Made by a program: the position numbers and the translations under genes. 64,000 nucleotides of DNA from Marinobacterium sp. (GTDB lineage: Bacteria > Pseudomonadota > Gammaproteobacteria > Pseudomonadales > Balneatricaceae): the NCBI GenBank assembly GCA_030602245.1, contig JAUWAC010000001.1:211361-275360 (forward strand), read 5' to 3'. Positions 48,528 to 57,597 of this stretch are shown piece after piece. Numbering within the stretch: position 1 is the stretch's first letter; every line of letters begins with the position of its first letter. The notes under the pieces are model-generated. The model was not told the origin of the DNA, did no database searches, and was given only the letters and a program-made list of their open reading frames with translations.

Positions 48528-48922
48528 GAGCGTCCTCCGAACGTGACAACCCGATCCGACGTCAGGCAGGCTTCGACCAGCTGGCCGAGACCGGACAGCT
48601 CAAATCCGTCCGCCAGATTCCAGTGCCGATGGCCGTAGCGCCCGGCTTCGCTTTCATCGATCAGGCCGCGGCGCACCGCCGCCGCGATGCAGACGACAAG
48701 ATCCAGATCGTGCTCGGCTGCCAGCGCCTGCCATTGTGCGGGAATCGAGTTTTCATCCTGCGGCGTGCAGGTGAGAGCCGTGCCGTTGTGAACGCCATCG
48801 CGGTAGAAGAAGACGCGATGGATCCGGTGCCCGGCAGCTAGTACGGCACGGGCGAAACGCAGTGCGGTTTCTGCGCCCTGGGCCTGTACCGGCGGGGCCT
48901 GAACAATGATGGAGAAGATCAT
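48524..48922 (-). CDS. tusD: Sulfurtransferase TusD
   Basis: The 132-residue DsrE-family subunit has the active Cys in LDLVVCIAAAVRRGL, with FSIIVQAPPVQAQGAETALRFA at the N-terminus. It accepts persulfide sulfur from TusA and gives it to TusE. The ATG at 48922 is chosen since the family begins MxFxIxV; the frame extends 12 codons upstream. It heads the tusDCBE operon, and the yccA terminator lies before it. Confidence 0.92.
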   Translation of the reverse strand: MIFSIIVQAPPVQAQGAETALRFARAVLAAGHRIHRVFFYRDGVHNGTALTCTPQDENSIPAQWQALAAEHDLDLVVCIAAAVRRGLIDESEAGRYGHRHWNLADGFELSGLGQLVEACLTSDRVVTFGGRS

Positions 48923-48968
48923 CTGTCGCTCTGTCGGTGGGGTTGAATCATGCACCAAAAACGCAAAA

Positions 48969-48998
48969 GCCCCGCCATCTTACCAGAGATGGCGGGGC
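48969..48998 (-). terminator. Rho-independent terminator of yccA
   Basis: GCCCCGCCATCT (48969-48980) pairs perfectly with AGATGGCGGGGC (48987-48998). On the minus strand it is followed by CTTTTGCGTTTTT, so it ends the yccA transcript. Confidence 0.9.
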
Positions 48999-49017
48999 CA
49001 TGGTGGTCGCGCCGGGA

Positions 49018-49698
49018 TCAGTCGTCGCTGAACGCGCCGACCAGCGCCAGCAGGTGTACGAACAGGTTGTAGATGCTCAGGTACAGGCTGACCGTCGCCA
49101 TCACGTAGTTGGTGTAGTGACCGTTGACGATGTTGCTGGTGTCATAGAGCACGAAGCCGGCCATCAGCATCACGACCGCGGCTGAAAACGCCAGCTGCAG
49201 ACCGGAGATGTTGACGCCGAACAGCGGCAGGATGAACAGCGCCAGCATGGCCACCAGCAGCACCATGGTGCCCGCGGCCAGGAAGCCGCCCATGAAGCTG
49301 AAGTCCTTGCGGCTGGTCAGCGCGTAGGCCGACAGCCCGAGGAAGGTCACGGCGGTCATACCCAGTGCCGTGGTCACGATTTCACCACCGTTGGCAAGGG
49401 CCAGGTAGTGGTTCAGCAGTGGGCCAAGACCGAAGCCGAGCAGGCCGGTGAAGGCGAAAGTCAGCGGCAGTGCCGCCGCGCTGTTCTGTTTGCGGTTGAG
49501 CACGAAGAGCAGCACGAAGCTGAGAATGACACTGCCCAGATAGGCGATGAACGGCGGTTCAATCGCCATCGAGATGCCAGCGGTCACCGCGCTCAATACC
49601 AGGGTCATCGACAGCAACAGGTAGGTGTTGCGGATCACCTTGTTGGTATCGACCGATGCTGTCGTCGCTCGATGTGACAGAGGTTGTACGTTCGCCAT
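49018..49698 (-). CDS. yccA: Bax inhibitor-1/YccA family membrane protein
   Basis: The 226-residue inner-membrane protein has seven hydrophobic helices (VIRNTYLLLSMTLVLSAVTAG first), a conserved GFVLYDTSNIV segment and the C-terminal SLYLSIYNLFVHLLALVGA. YccA modulates FtsH proteolysis of membrane proteins in E. coli. It lies beside tusD and tRNA-Ser as in Pseudomonas. The ATG at 49698 follows a GGAG-like site. Confidence 0.92.
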   Translation of the reverse strand: MANVQPLSHRATTASVDTNKVIRNTYLLLSMTLVLSAVTAGISMAIEPPFIAYLGSVILSFVLLFVLNRKQNSAAALPLTFAFTGLLGFGLGPLLNHYLALANGGEIVTTALGMTAVTFLGLSAYALTSRKDFSFMGGFLAAGTMVLLVAMLALFILPLFGVNISGLQLAFSAAVVMLMAGFVLYDTSNIVNGHYTNYVMATVSLYLSIYNLFVHLLALVGAFSDD

Positions 49699-49773
49699 AG
49701 CGCTCCTCGCTTTAATCGTTGGGTTACCCGACATGATGGGAACATTTACGGATTTTTCAAGCGATTGGACCAT

Positions 49774-49801
49774 TTGACTTCACAAAGATTCCACGTAAAC
49801 T
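49774..49801 (+). promoter_or_regulatory. Promoter of tRNA-Ser
   Basis: TTGACT (49774-49779), a 16-base spacer and TAAACT (49796-49801) lie 13 bases before the tRNA 5' end. Confidence 0.65.
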
Positions 49802-49814
49802 GCCCTGCGGCTGC

Positions 49815-49902
49815 GGAGGGATGGCTGAGTGGTTGAAAGCACCGGTCTTGAAAACCGACGAGTCGAGAGGCTCCCAGGGTTCGAATCCCTGTCCCTCCGC
49901 CA
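49815..49902 (+). tRNA. tRNA-Ser (UGA anticodon)
   Basis: The 88-nt gene has acceptor stem GGAGGGA pairing with TCCCTCC, a discriminator G and encoded CCA. The anticodon loop is TCTTGAAAA with TGA, there is a long variable arm (GAGTCGAGAGGCTC), and the T arm contains GGTTCGAATCC. It is a class II tRNA. Confidence 0.97.
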
Positions 49903-49940
49903 CTAATCTTCCCGTTCCGGATCGAATTCTGGCGCATCGC

Positions 49941-50828
49941 ATGCACAGCGCATCCTCAGACCCCGTTCTTCAACCTGAACTCCTGTACGAAGATGACTGG
50001 CTGCTGGCCGTCGATAAGCCCGCCGGGCTGCTGGTACACCCCAGCTGGATTGCGCCGGCACGTACCCCCAACCTGGTGTCGATGCTGAAGCAGCGTTTTC
50101 CCGGCGACACCATTCATACCGTGCATCGACTGGACCGGGCCACGTCCGGCGTCATGCTGTTTGCACGCGACAAGGCGATCGCCCACGCGCTGCAGACCCA
50201 ATTCAGCGAGCGCCTTGTCGAGAAAACCTATCTCTGTGTCACGCGCGGCTGGACGCCGTCGGAGGGCGTCATCGACTACGCCCTGAAGCCGATCCGTGAC
50301 CGTATCGCCGACGCACACTCGGATCCGGACAAGCCGGCGCAGGAAGCGATTTCCGCCTACCGTCGACTCGGCACTGTCGAGCTGCCGATCCCGGTCGGGA
50401 AGTATCCGGCGGCCCGTTATTCACTGGTCGAGGTGCGCCCCAAAACCGGGCGCAAGCATCAGATCCGCCGCCACATGAAGCACATCCTGCACCCGCTGGT
50501 TGGCGACACAAAGCATGGGGAAGGGCGGCACAACCGGCTGTTCCGCGAACACTTCAACTGCCATCGACTGCTGCTGATGGCGACGCGAATTGAGTTTGAC
50601 CACCCGGTTACCGGTCGGCGAATGCTGATTGAGGCACCGGTGAGCGCCGAAGTGGATCGCCTGTTTCGCACGCTGGGCTGGTCCGGTCTCTATCCGGCCC
50701 CCGTCGGCCCGGATCTTGCTGAGCCTTCGCAACTAAATTCGCAACTAAAGGAATCGATCTGCGCCGAACCGACCGGCTCTGACTGGCCGGATCCGGCCGG
50801 GCCGAGCGAGGCTGAGCGTTCTGACTGA
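49941..50828 (+). CDS. truC: tRNA pseudouridine synthase C-like (RluA family)
   Basis: The 295-residue enzyme of the RluA/TruC group has the catalytic Asp in [32 protein letters not shown], and a C-terminal [13 protein letters not shown] motif. TruC modifies U65 of tRNAs. The ATG at 49941 is downstream of the tRNA gene; the frame continues back through the tRNA, which cannot be coding. It carries a Ser/Glu/Pro-rich tail of about 35 residues beyond the usual end. Confidence 0.85.
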   Translation: MHSASSDPVLQPELLYEDDWLLAVDKPAGLLVHPSWIAPARTPNLVSMLKQRFPGDTIHTVHRLDRATSGVMLFARDKAIAHALQTQFSERLVEKTYLCVTRGWTPSEGVIDYALKPIRDRIADAHSDPDKPAQEAISAYRRLGTVELPIPVGKYPAARYSLVEVRPKTGRKHQIRRHMKHILHPLVGDTKHGEGRHNRLFREHFNCHRLLLMATRIEFDHPVTGRRMLIEAPVSAEVDRLFRTLGWSGLYPAPVGPDLAEPSQLNSQLKESICAEPTGSDWPDPAGPSEAERSD

Positions 50829-50913
50829 AGGCCACCGCCGGGTCGATTGAGAATTGCGCGCGCCGTGATAGCATGGCCGCTTCAACTACACAGACAACAC
50901 GAATAACTCCAAC

Positions 50914-51672
50914 ATGACCACGTCATCTCTTGCCGAACTGCTCAGTTCCGATTCACCGCTTAAAGTCGCCATCATTGGCGCCATGGACCAGGAGGTCGAA
51001 CAGCTCAAGGACGCGCTGACCGAGCGCGAACTCGAACAGATTGCCGGGTTCGATTTCTACACCGGCAAACTCAACGGAACCGACGTGGTTCTGCTCAAAT
51101 CCGGTATCGGCAAGGTCAATGCCGCAATCGGCACCTCGATCCTGCTTGATCGCTATCAGCCCGGTTGCGTCATCAACACCGGTTCTGCCGGCGGCTTCGA
51201 TGCAGATCTGGACGTGGGGGATGTGGTCATCTCCGACGAAGTACGTCATCACGACGTGGATCTGACCGTATTCGGTTACGAGCCCGGTCAGGTGCCGGGA
51301 CTGCCGCCGTCCTTTACACCCGACCCGCTGCTGGTGCGCATCGCCGAGCAGTGCATCAGCGGCATGAACGGCGTCAGGACGGTCAACGGCCTGATCGCGA
51401 CCGGCGATACTTTTATGGACAACCCGGAGCGGGTCAGCACGACGCGCGCGCTGTTCCCGGCGATGAAAGCCTGTGAAATGGAGGCGGCGGCGGTGGCGCA
51501 GGCGTGCCACCGGTTCCAGGTGCCGTTCATCATCGTGCGGGCGCTGTCAGACATTGCCGGCAAGGAGTCCGGGGTTTCATTCAAGCAGTTTATCGATCAG
51601 GCGGCACACCATTCCGCCGAGATGGTGATCGCCATCGTCAATCGTCTGCGTGAGTACCGCGCGCGCCACTGA
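50914..51672 (+). CDS. mtnN: 5'-methylthioadenosine/S-adenosylhomocysteine nucleosidase
   Basis: The 252-residue protein has IGAMDQEVEQLKDAL (with the catalytic Glu), SGIGKVNAAIGTSILL, and MEAAAVAQACHRF plus ALSDIAGKESG. It cleaves adenine from MTA and SAH; the SRH formed from SAH is the LuxS substrate. It has about 15 extra residues at the N-terminus. It stands between truC and the convergent thioredoxin-like gene. Confidence 0.93.
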   Translation: MTTSSLAELLSSDSPLKVAIIGAMDQEVEQLKDALTERELEQIAGFDFYTGKLNGTDVVLLKSGIGKVNAAIGTSILLDRYQPGCVINTGSAGGFDADLDVGDVVISDEVRHHDVDLTVFGYEPGQVPGLPPSFTPDPLLVRIAEQCISGMNGVRTVNGLIATGDTFMDNPERVSTTRALFPAMKACEMEAAAVAQACHRFQVPFIIVRALSDIAGKESGVSFKQFIDQAAHHSAEMVIAIVNRLREYRARH

Positions 51673-51685
51673 GGCGCCGCGGTCC

Positions 51686-52186
51686 TTATTCGACCGCATC
51701 GACAAGCGCCTGGATGCGACTTTGCCAGGCGCCTGAATCCCACTCTTCCTCGCCGGTGACAACCTCAACCAGCTGCCCCTGATGGTCGAACAGGTAGCTC
51801 ATCGGCAGACCGCGCAGCTCGAACTCTCGGAAGGTCCGACCACTGGGGTCGAGCAGAAACTGCAACTGCAGCGACTCACCGAATCGGCTGCGAAACGCCT
51901 CCACCGCCTCAGCATCCTCACCCGCGCTGATGGCAATCACCTCAAAAGGCGCCGCCGAAAACGCACGATCCAGCCGGTCCAGCGCCGGCATTTCGCGCAC
52001 GCAGGGCGGACACCAGGTGGCCCAGAAATTGATCAGCAGCACCCGGCCACGCTGCTGCTCGAGTGAATAGTTTTCACCGCTCAGGGTCGGGAAGCTCATG
52101 CCATACAGTTTCTCGGCGGCCCCTTCATCAGCATGGGCCGGCGTAACACAGAGCAGGGCCATCAGCATTACCAGCAGTGTTTTCAA
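51686..52186 (-). CDS. TlpA-like periplasmic thioredoxin-family protein
   Basis: The 166-residue protein has a signal peptide (MKTLLVMLMALLCVTPAHA-DEG when started at TTG 52186) and a thioredoxin/redoxin fold. The active site is TWCPPC in INFWATWCPPCVREMPAL, with the cis-Pro in LRGLPMSYLFD. It probably reduces periplasmic disulfides, for example in cytochrome c maturation. AAGGAG lies seven bases before the TTG, which is why I prefer it to ATG 52225. Confidence 0.88.
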   Translation of the reverse strand: MKTLLVMLMALLCVTPAHADEGAAEKLYGMSFPTLSGENYSLEQQRGRVLLINFWATWCPPCVREMPALDRLDRAFSAAPFEVIAISAGEDAEAVEAFRSRFGESLQLQFLLDPSGRTFREFELRGLPMSYLFDHQGQLVEVVTGEEEWDSGAWQSRIQALVDAVE

Positions 52187-52326
52187 CGCTAGACTCCTTG
52201 TATGACGGACGTTTTCGCTGGCCATTAGGCACAGGATACCTGCCGGCCTGTACGTAGGCAGGAAGCGATGCGATTATAACCTGCTTGCCGCGACGCCGAT
52301 CACAGACAGCGACACAGGAGATAACA

Positions 52327-53193
52327 ATGGCAAAGGTAGCATTTATCGGTCTGGGCACCATGGGGTATCCTATGGCGGGCCATCTGGTCAAGGCCGGACA
52401 CGAGGTCTGCGTCTATAACCGCACGCTGAGCAAGGCGGAACAATGGGTGTCCCAGTACGGCCAGCATCTGGCACTGACACCGGCTGCAGCGGCCGAGGGC
52501 GCCGAGTTCGTCATGACCTGCGTCGGTAACGACCAGGACCTGCGTCAGGTCACACTGGGCGAGGAGGGTGTCATTCACACCCTCGGGCGCGATGCGGTGC
52601 TGATCGATCACACCACGGCGTCCGCGGCGATCGCGCGTGAGCTCGATGCGGCCTGCCGCGAGCAGGGGGCCGGGTTCCTCGACGCGCCGGTATCCGGCGG
52701 CCAGGCCGGTGCCGAGAACGGAGCGCTGGGCATCATGGTCGGCGGTGACGACGCCACCTTTGCCCGCGGCGAGCCGATCATGCAGGCCTATGCGAAAGCG
52801 ATCAAACATCTGGGCGAAGCCGGTAATGGCCAGCTGACCAAGATGGTCAACCAGATCTGTATCGCCGGGCTGCTGCAGGGACTGGCCGAGGCAACCCATT
52901 TCCTCAAACGCGCGGGGCTGGAAGGTGAAGCGGTATTTGACGTGATTCAGCACGGGGCTGCCGGCTCCTGGCAGATGAGCAATCGCCACCAAACAATGCT
53001 GAACGACCAGTACGACTTCGGTTTCGCCGTCGACTGGATGCGTAAGGATCTCTCGCTGGTGCTCGACGAAGCACGCCGTAACGGCGCTCGCCTGCCGGTC
53101 ACCGCACTGGTGGATCAGTTTTACGCCGACGTGCAGGAGATGGGCGGTGGACGCTGGGATACATCCAGCCCGCTGAAGCGGCTCGAGCCCTGA
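52327..53193 (+). CDS. NAD(P)-dependent beta-hydroxyacid dehydrogenase (GarR/MmsB-like)
   Basis: The 288-residue enzyme has the Rossmann motif FIGLGTMGYPMAGHL, the substrate loop DAPVSGGQAGAENG, and the catalytic Lys in GNGQLTKMVNQ. The family reduces 2-hydroxy-3-oxopropionate (tartronate semialdehyde) or oxidises 3-hydroxyisobutyrate. The exact substrate is open. The ATG at 52327 follows CAGGAG. It stands divergent from the thioredoxin-like gene. Confidence 0.9.
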   Translation: MAKVAFIGLGTMGYPMAGHLVKAGHEVCVYNRTLSKAEQWVSQYGQHLALTPAAAAEGAEFVMTCVGNDQDLRQVTLGEEGVIHTLGRDAVLIDHTTASAAIARELDAACREQGAGFLDAPVSGGQAGAENGALGIMVGGDDATFARGEPIMQAYAKAIKHLGEAGNGQLTKMVNQICIAGLLQGLAEATHFLKRAGLEGEAVFDVIQHGAAGSWQMSNRHQTMLNDQYDFGFAVDWMRKDLSLVLDEARRNGARLPVTALVDQFYADVQEMGGGRWDTSSPLKRLEP

Positions 53194-53219
53194 TCAGGGC
53201 GCGGTGGGTCTGAAAAGAC

Positions 53220-53247
53220 TTGAGCCAGATCAACAAATTCATATAAT
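53220..53247 (+). promoter_or_regulatory. Sigma-70 promoter of the 46-codon membrane peptide gene
   Basis: TTGAGC (53220-53225), a 16-base spacer and consensus TATAAT (53242-53247). The transcript would start near 53254 and leave a leader of about 54 bases. Confidence 0.65.
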
Positions 53248-53307
53248 ATCGCGCAAAATTTAACCAAAGAGCGCGACTGATCGCGCCGCAACCAAGAGAC
53301 GAGTTCT

Positions 53308-53448
53308 ATGCCCGCTATCGACAAGTACAGCCTGATCTCCTTCGCTCCGAGCATCGCCATCGTTGCTGCGATGATCGTCATGACCGTTCTGGGTGTGCGT
53401 TTCCTGAAAAAGGCCATCGCCGCCGATGCGGCCAAGGCGGGCAAGTAA
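53308..53448 (+). CDS. Predicted 46-residue single-pass membrane peptide
   Basis: The peptide begins MPAIDKYSLISFAPSIAIVA and ends LKKAIAADAAKAGK. A single hydrophobic helix (about residues 11-29) is followed by a Lys/Ala-rich amphipathic tail, so the C-terminus is likely cytoplasmic. It has a promoter with consensus -10, GAGACGAG before the ATG, and a strong terminator 20 bases after the stop. It therefore looks like a real single-gene transcription unit. I recognise no family. Such peptides may be subunits of respiratory or transport complexes; that is only a suggestion. Confidence 0.65.
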   Translation: MPAIDKYSLISFAPSIAIVAAMIVMTVLGVRFLKKAIAADAAKAGK

Positions 53449-53468
53449 GGCTCGTTACTGCAGGTCAG

Positions 53469-53500
53469 AAAGGGTCGCCCGCGGGCGGCCCTTTTTATTT
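53469..53500 (+). terminator. Rho-independent terminator after the small membrane peptide gene
   Basis: AAAGGGTCGCCC-GC-GGGCGGCCCTTT (with one G-T pair) followed by TTATTT. It also lies just after the stop of the convergent EamA transporter gene. Confidence 0.9.
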
Positions 53501-53529
53501 ATCGGCCACCTCAATGACAGCGCGCCACC

Positions 53530-54456
53530 TTATCTCCGGCATCGGCGTGTCCCGTCAACGGCGCTACCCTCATGTCCCGCCAGCCATGCCATTGCGGCGA
53601 TCAGCATCAGGGCCGCCAGCAGGAAGCCGTGTTGCCACCGGGTCATGCCGAATGCCAGCTCCACGCACAGCACCAGCAGCGGCGGCAGATACCCATAAGC
53701 GGCAACCATGCTCGGCGATAACCGCAATGTCACCACCTGCAGCACCCAGAATGTCACCAGTGTCGTAAACAGCGTCAGATAGCCCAGCGCCAGCAGGTCG
53801 ATGCGTCCCAGTGTCTGCAGAAAACCGGGCAGGGCTCCCAGCAGTGTTTGCGGCAACCCGATCAGCACGCCACCGGCGAGCAGGCTGTAACAGGTCGTAC
53901 GCAGCGGGTCAGCCGGGATCAGCCCGGTATCACTGGCATAGCGTGACAGGTTGTTGTAACCGGCGGACATCACGCAGCCGATCAGAAAAATCAGCTCACC
54001 GAAGCCAACGTGCAACGCGAACAAACGTCCGATATCGCCGCGGCTGACGATGACCAATGCCGCCGCGGCTGCCAGCGTAAGGATGCCAAGCCGCGACCAC
54101 TGCAACCGCTCGATGCGCGCCGCGACCGCGATCAGATAGGCGAACAGCGGTTGGGTGACGAACAGCGCGGCCAGCGTTAACGGTGTGCTGTACTGCAGCG
54201 CCTTGAACATGATCGAGAAAAACCCGGCCAGCAGCAGCCCGAGTAGCGCATATATGCACGCGGCCGCGCCGCCGGGCCAGCGCCGCTGTGGCAACATCAG
54301 CAACAGGATGAAGCCGGCCACAATGAAACGCAGACTCACCAGCAGATTGGTCGAGAGTTCGGGGTTGAACTGAGCCGCGGCCGGGAAGGATGAGGCCACC
54401 AGCGCTGCCCAGAGCAGCAACAGCAGGTGCGCGCCAACCCGACGGGAGATCAGCAT
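53530..54456 (-). CDS. EamA/DMT family transporter
   Basis: The 308-residue membrane protein has ten predicted helices in two EamA repeats (LLLLLWAALVASSFPAAA at the start; GELIFLIGCVMSAGYNN opening the second). The substrate of this drug/metabolite transporter branch is unknown. Its ATG overlaps the stop of the DUF1853 gene by 7 bases, so the two are co-translated. Confidence 0.88.
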   Translation of the reverse strand: MLISRRVGAHLLLLLWAALVASSFPAAAQFNPELSTNLLVSLRFIVAGFILLLMLPQRRWPGGAAACIYALLGLLLAGFFSIMFKALQYSTPLTLAALFVTQPLFAYLIAVAARIERLQWSRLGILTLAAAAALVIVSRGDIGRLFALHVGFGELIFLIGCVMSAGYNNLSRYASDTGLIPADPLRTTCYSLLAGGVLIGLPQTLLGALPGFLQTLGRIDLLALGYLTLFTTLVTFWVLQVVTLRLSPSMVAAYGYLPPLLVLCVELAFGMTRWQHGFLLAALMLIAAMAWLAGHEGSAVDGTRRCRR

Positions 54457-55274
54457 CCGGCCTCCGCCCAGTCATCCGGTACCACGAAGCCCCGCGATAT
54501 CTCGACCACCCCCTGCGGCGTTGCCATCACCGCCACCACAAGCCTGCAGCGCGCCGACCCGGTCAGCTGCTCAATGAGCCCGTTCAGGTCGAACGCGCGT
54601 GCGTGCATCAACGTCGGCGGCAGCACCCAGTCCACCTTGTCGGGCACGAGGAAGTCATCGGCATATCCGGCCAACCGCCCCAGTTGTGACTGCGTCAGCC
54701 ACCAGCCGCGCAGGTGGTGGGGATTCATCTCGACCGGTGTGCCCGACACCTGGGTGCCGAACGGATAGAACAGCCACCCCTTGACCCAAAGCGCACGATG
54801 AGCCACCGCATCGATGCCGAGCCGGGACAGCACCTCATGCGCCACCGGATGCTCTGTCAGCCGCAGCTGGTGGTCGAGCATGCGCTGCCATTTGGTTCCC
54901 AGCCGGTCATCCCGTCGCGTGCCGATGAAATCGTCCAGTGCCCGGCCGCTGCCATCGAGCAGGTAGAGTTTCAGTGCCACCTCAAGGTGCAGCCAGCGAT
55001 CCGCCAGACGCACCAGAAAGTCCAGTTCGCCGAGTGTTTTTTGGGCCGTCCGAATCTGGATATTCCGTTTTATATCCGTTACTTGGGTATTATAATTCAG
55101 GTATTGAAAGACAATATTCTCGAAATGATTACCCAGGCGCCTGCCGGGCTCAACGGGCGCCATGACGCGACTATCGATTGTCACCGGACAGCGCAGTTCA
55201 GGGGGGCAACGGTATTGCGATGGCGGCAACATCAGGTCGGGGGCATGACACAGCCAGTCCAGCTCGGCCTGCAT
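54450..55274 (-). CDS. DUF1853 family protein
   Basis: The 274-residue cytoplasmic protein has the DUF1853 features: RLGNHFENIVFQYLNYN near residue 50, ELDFLVRLADRWLHLEVALKLYL (a nuclease-like E-D...E.K arrangement), and WWLTQSQLGRL. The family's function is unknown, though the D-E-K pattern resembles PD-(D/E)XK nucleases. The ATG at 55274 has GAGAGGA upstream. It is divergent from the 55364 gene. Confidence 0.85.
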   Translation of the reverse strand: MQAELDWLCHAPDLMLPPSQYRCPPELRCPVTIDSRVMAPVEPGRRLGNHFENIVFQYLNYNTQVTDIKRNIQIRTAQKTLGELDFLVRLADRWLHLEVALKLYLLDGSGRALDDFIGTRRDDRLGTKWQRMLDHQLRLTEHPVAHEVLSRLGIDAVAHRALWVKGWLFYPFGTQVSGTPVEMNPHHLRGWWLTQSQLGRLAGYADDFLVPDKVDWVLPPTLMHARAFDLNGLIEQLTGSARCRLVVAVMATPQGVVEISRGFVVPDDWAEAGC

Positions 55275-55363
55275 GCGTATCCTCTCGGCGGTACTCGGAT
55301 TCACTTCTAGACTAAAACTCCCTAGAGTAGGCGCAGGGTTAGAATGACAGACAGGGGCGCACA

Positions 55364-55708
55364 ATGACAGCGATGACCAAACGCGAGGCACTACGCCTGC
55401 AGCAGGAGAAAGAGCAGAGCAATCGCAAGAGCAAGCGCCACCCGTTACTGTCCGACACCGATATCAATATTATCCTTGTTAACGGCGCGCAGATCGCGCT
55501 GAGCAAGCTGAAACGGGCCAAGAGCTTCGATGCCCGGCTCTACTATTACGCTGAGATCGGCGTCTACCTTGAAGTATCGTTGTCGCGCGGTGCCGGCATC
55601 TCGGACGCCACCCGCGATCAGCTGCGCGAGATCCATCGCGAAGCGACGCACCTGCACATGGAAGCCAACAAGCAGCTCAACCGCGAGTTCGATCTGGCCG
55701 CACAGTGA
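55364..55708 (+). CDS. Hypothetical protein upstream of uvrC
   Basis: The 114-residue protein is charged and mostly helical, with a basic N-terminus (TKREALRLQQEKEQSNRKSK) and a central segment SFDARLYYYAEIGVYLEVSLSRG in outline. No known motif was recognised. Its stop overlaps the uvrC GTG start by 4 bases, so the genes are translationally coupled. In Pseudomonas this place is occupied by gacA, which is absent here. Confidence 0.7.
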   Translation: MTAMTKREALRLQQEKEQSNRKSKRHPLLSDTDINIILVNGAQIALSKLKRAKSFDARLYYYAEIGVYLEVSLSRGAGISDATRDQLREIHREATHLHMEANKQLNREFDLAAQ

Positions 55709-57564
55709 CAACCACTCCCGACGCAACCACACAGCCGGATTCGACTCCGTTTGACAGCAAGGCGTTCCTGGCGCGCGTCACCACGCGGCCGGGCGTGTAC
55801 CAAATGTATGATGCCGGCGGCGAGATTCTCTACGTCGGCAAGGCGCGCAATCTCAAAAATCGGCTCTCCAGCTACTTTCGCGCCAGCGGCCTGACCACCA
55901 AGACCATGGCACTGGTGGCGAAGATTGCGCGTATCGAAGTCACGATCACCAACAGCGAAACCGAAGCCCTGCTGCTGGAACAGAACCTGATCAAGGAGCA
56001 GCGCCCGCCCTATAACATCCTGCTGCGTGACGACAAATCCTATCCCTATATCCTGATTACGGATCGTGACGAATATCCCGCGGTGCGCTTTCAGCGCGGC
56101 GCCAAACGCGGCCGCGGGCGCTATTTTGGCCCCTTTCCCAGCGGCTCCGCGGTGCGCGAGAGCCTGAACATCCTGCAGAAGGTCTTTCTGTTGCGGCAGT
56201 GCGATGATGCATTCTTTCGCAACCGCTCCCGCCCCTGTCTGCAGTATCAGATCAAGCGCTGCAGTGCGCCCTGTGTCGGCGCGATCTCACGCGACGAATA
56301 CCAGCGCGATCTGCGCCACGCGATCATGTTTCTCGAAGGGCGTAATCAGGCGGTGATGGAAGAGCTCGGCCAGCAGATGGACCAGGCCGCCGCTGCACTT
56401 GAGTTCGAGAAGGCCGCGGAGCTGCGTGACCAGATCGGCCGCCTGCGTCAGGTGCAGGAACAACAGTACGTGTCCGGTCTGCACGGCGATGCCGATGTGC
56501 TTGGCTGTGCAATTCAGGCTGGCGGGGTCGTGGTGCACGGACTGTTCGTCCGCCAGGGGCGCGTGATCGGCAGCAAGGTCTACCATCCGCGCGTCTCGGT
56601 CGAAGAGAGTCCGGCCGAGGTGTTGTCCGCATTCATCGCCCAATTTTATCTGGCCGGGGCACGCGAGATCCCGGAGCTGCTGATCGTCAGTTTTGAGCTG
56701 GACGACGCGGATGCGCTGCAACAGGCGCTCAGCGAGCGTCGCGGCCGCAACGTCAGCATCACGCACCGCGTGCGCGGCGAACGCGCCGGCTGGCAGCGCC
56801 TGGCCCAAACCAATGCCGAACAGCAACTGGCCAGCCACCTTGCCAGCAAGCAAAGCATTCACAACCGTTACCTCGCACTGCAGGATCTGCTCGGCCTCGA
56901 TCATCTGCCGCAGCGCCTGGAGTGCTTCGATATCAGCCACAGCCAGGGCGAGGCGACAGTCGCGTCCTGCGTCGTGTTTGACCGCAACGGCCCGTGCAAG
57001 TCCGATTACCGTACCTTCAATATCGAAGGGATCACACCGGGGGATGATTATGCCGCGATGCATCAGGCGCTGACCCGACGCTACACCCGGCTGCGCAAAG
57101 GGGAGGGCAAGCTGCCCGACCTGCTGGTTATCGACGGCGGCAAGGGTCAGGTGGCGCAGGCGATGGAGGTACTGGACAGCCTGCAGATCACCGAAGTACT
57201 GGTGATCGGCATCGCCAAGGGGCCGACCCGCAAGGCCGGGTTCGAGATTCTGGTCAGCGGCGAAACCGGCGCGGAGCAGGTGCTGCAGAGCGATTCGCCC
57301 GCACTGCACCTGTTGCAGCATATCCGCGACGAGGCGCACCGGTTCGCCATTACCGGACACCGGGCACGTCGTGGTAAAGCACGCAAACAATCGCGCCTTG
57401 AGGGCATTCCCGGTATCGGCCCCAAGCGCCGGCGTGAGCTGCTGCGCTACTTCGGCAGCCTGCGCGATATCGAAAGTGCCAGTATTGAAGAAATCGCAAA
57501 AGTCTCTACCATAAGCCGGGCGCTGGCCGAGGAGATCTACGCAGCGCTCCATCCCGAACGTTAA
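55705..57564 (+). CDS. uvrC: Excinuclease ABC subunit C
   Basis: The 619-residue nuclease has an N-terminal GIY-YIG domain (GVYQMYDAGGEILYVGKARN), a Cys-containing linker (LQYQIKRCSAPCVG), a UVR domain (AALEFEKAAELRDQI), an RNase H-like C-terminal nuclease (ECFDISHSQGEATVAS; LLVIDGGKGQ) and two HhH motifs (GIPGIGPKRRRELLRYFGS). It makes both incisions in nucleotide excision repair. It starts at GTG 55705; pgsA follows. Confidence 0.97.
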   Translation: MTTTPDATTQPDSTPFDSKAFLARVTTRPGVYQMYDAGGEILYVGKARNLKNRLSSYFRASGLTTKTMALVAKIARIEVTITNSETEALLLEQNLIKEQRPPYNILLRDDKSYPYILITDRDEYPAVRFQRGAKRGRGRYFGPFPSGSAVRESLNILQKVFLLRQCDDAFFRNRSRPCLQYQIKRCSAPCVGAISRDEYQRDLRHAIMFLEGRNQAVMEELGQQMDQAAAALEFEKAAELRDQIGRLRQVQEQQYVSGLHGDADVLGCAIQAGGVVVHGLFVRQGRVIGSKVYHPRVSVEESPAEVLSAFIAQFYLAGAREIPELLIVSFELDDADALQQALSERRGRNVSITHRVRGERAGWQRLAQTNAEQQLASHLASKQSIHNRYLALQDLLGLDHLPQRLECFDISHSQGEATVASCVVFDRNGPCKSDYRTFNIEGITPGDDYAAMHQALTRRYTRLRKGEGKLPDLLVIDGGKGQVAQAMEVLDSLQITEVLVIGIAKGPTRKAGFEILVSGETGAEQVLQSDSPALHLLQHIRDEAHRFAITGHRARRGKARKQSRLEGIPGIGPKRRRELLRYFGSLRDIESASIEEIAKVSTISRALAEEIYAALHPER

Positions 57565-57597
57565 GCAATGGACCGGCACAGGCTTCTGATCCTCCCG

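Noticed and set aside
49821..49940. Long N-terminus of TruC reading through the tRNA-Ser gene
   Set aside because: This stretch is a complete tRNA; the family start is at 49941.
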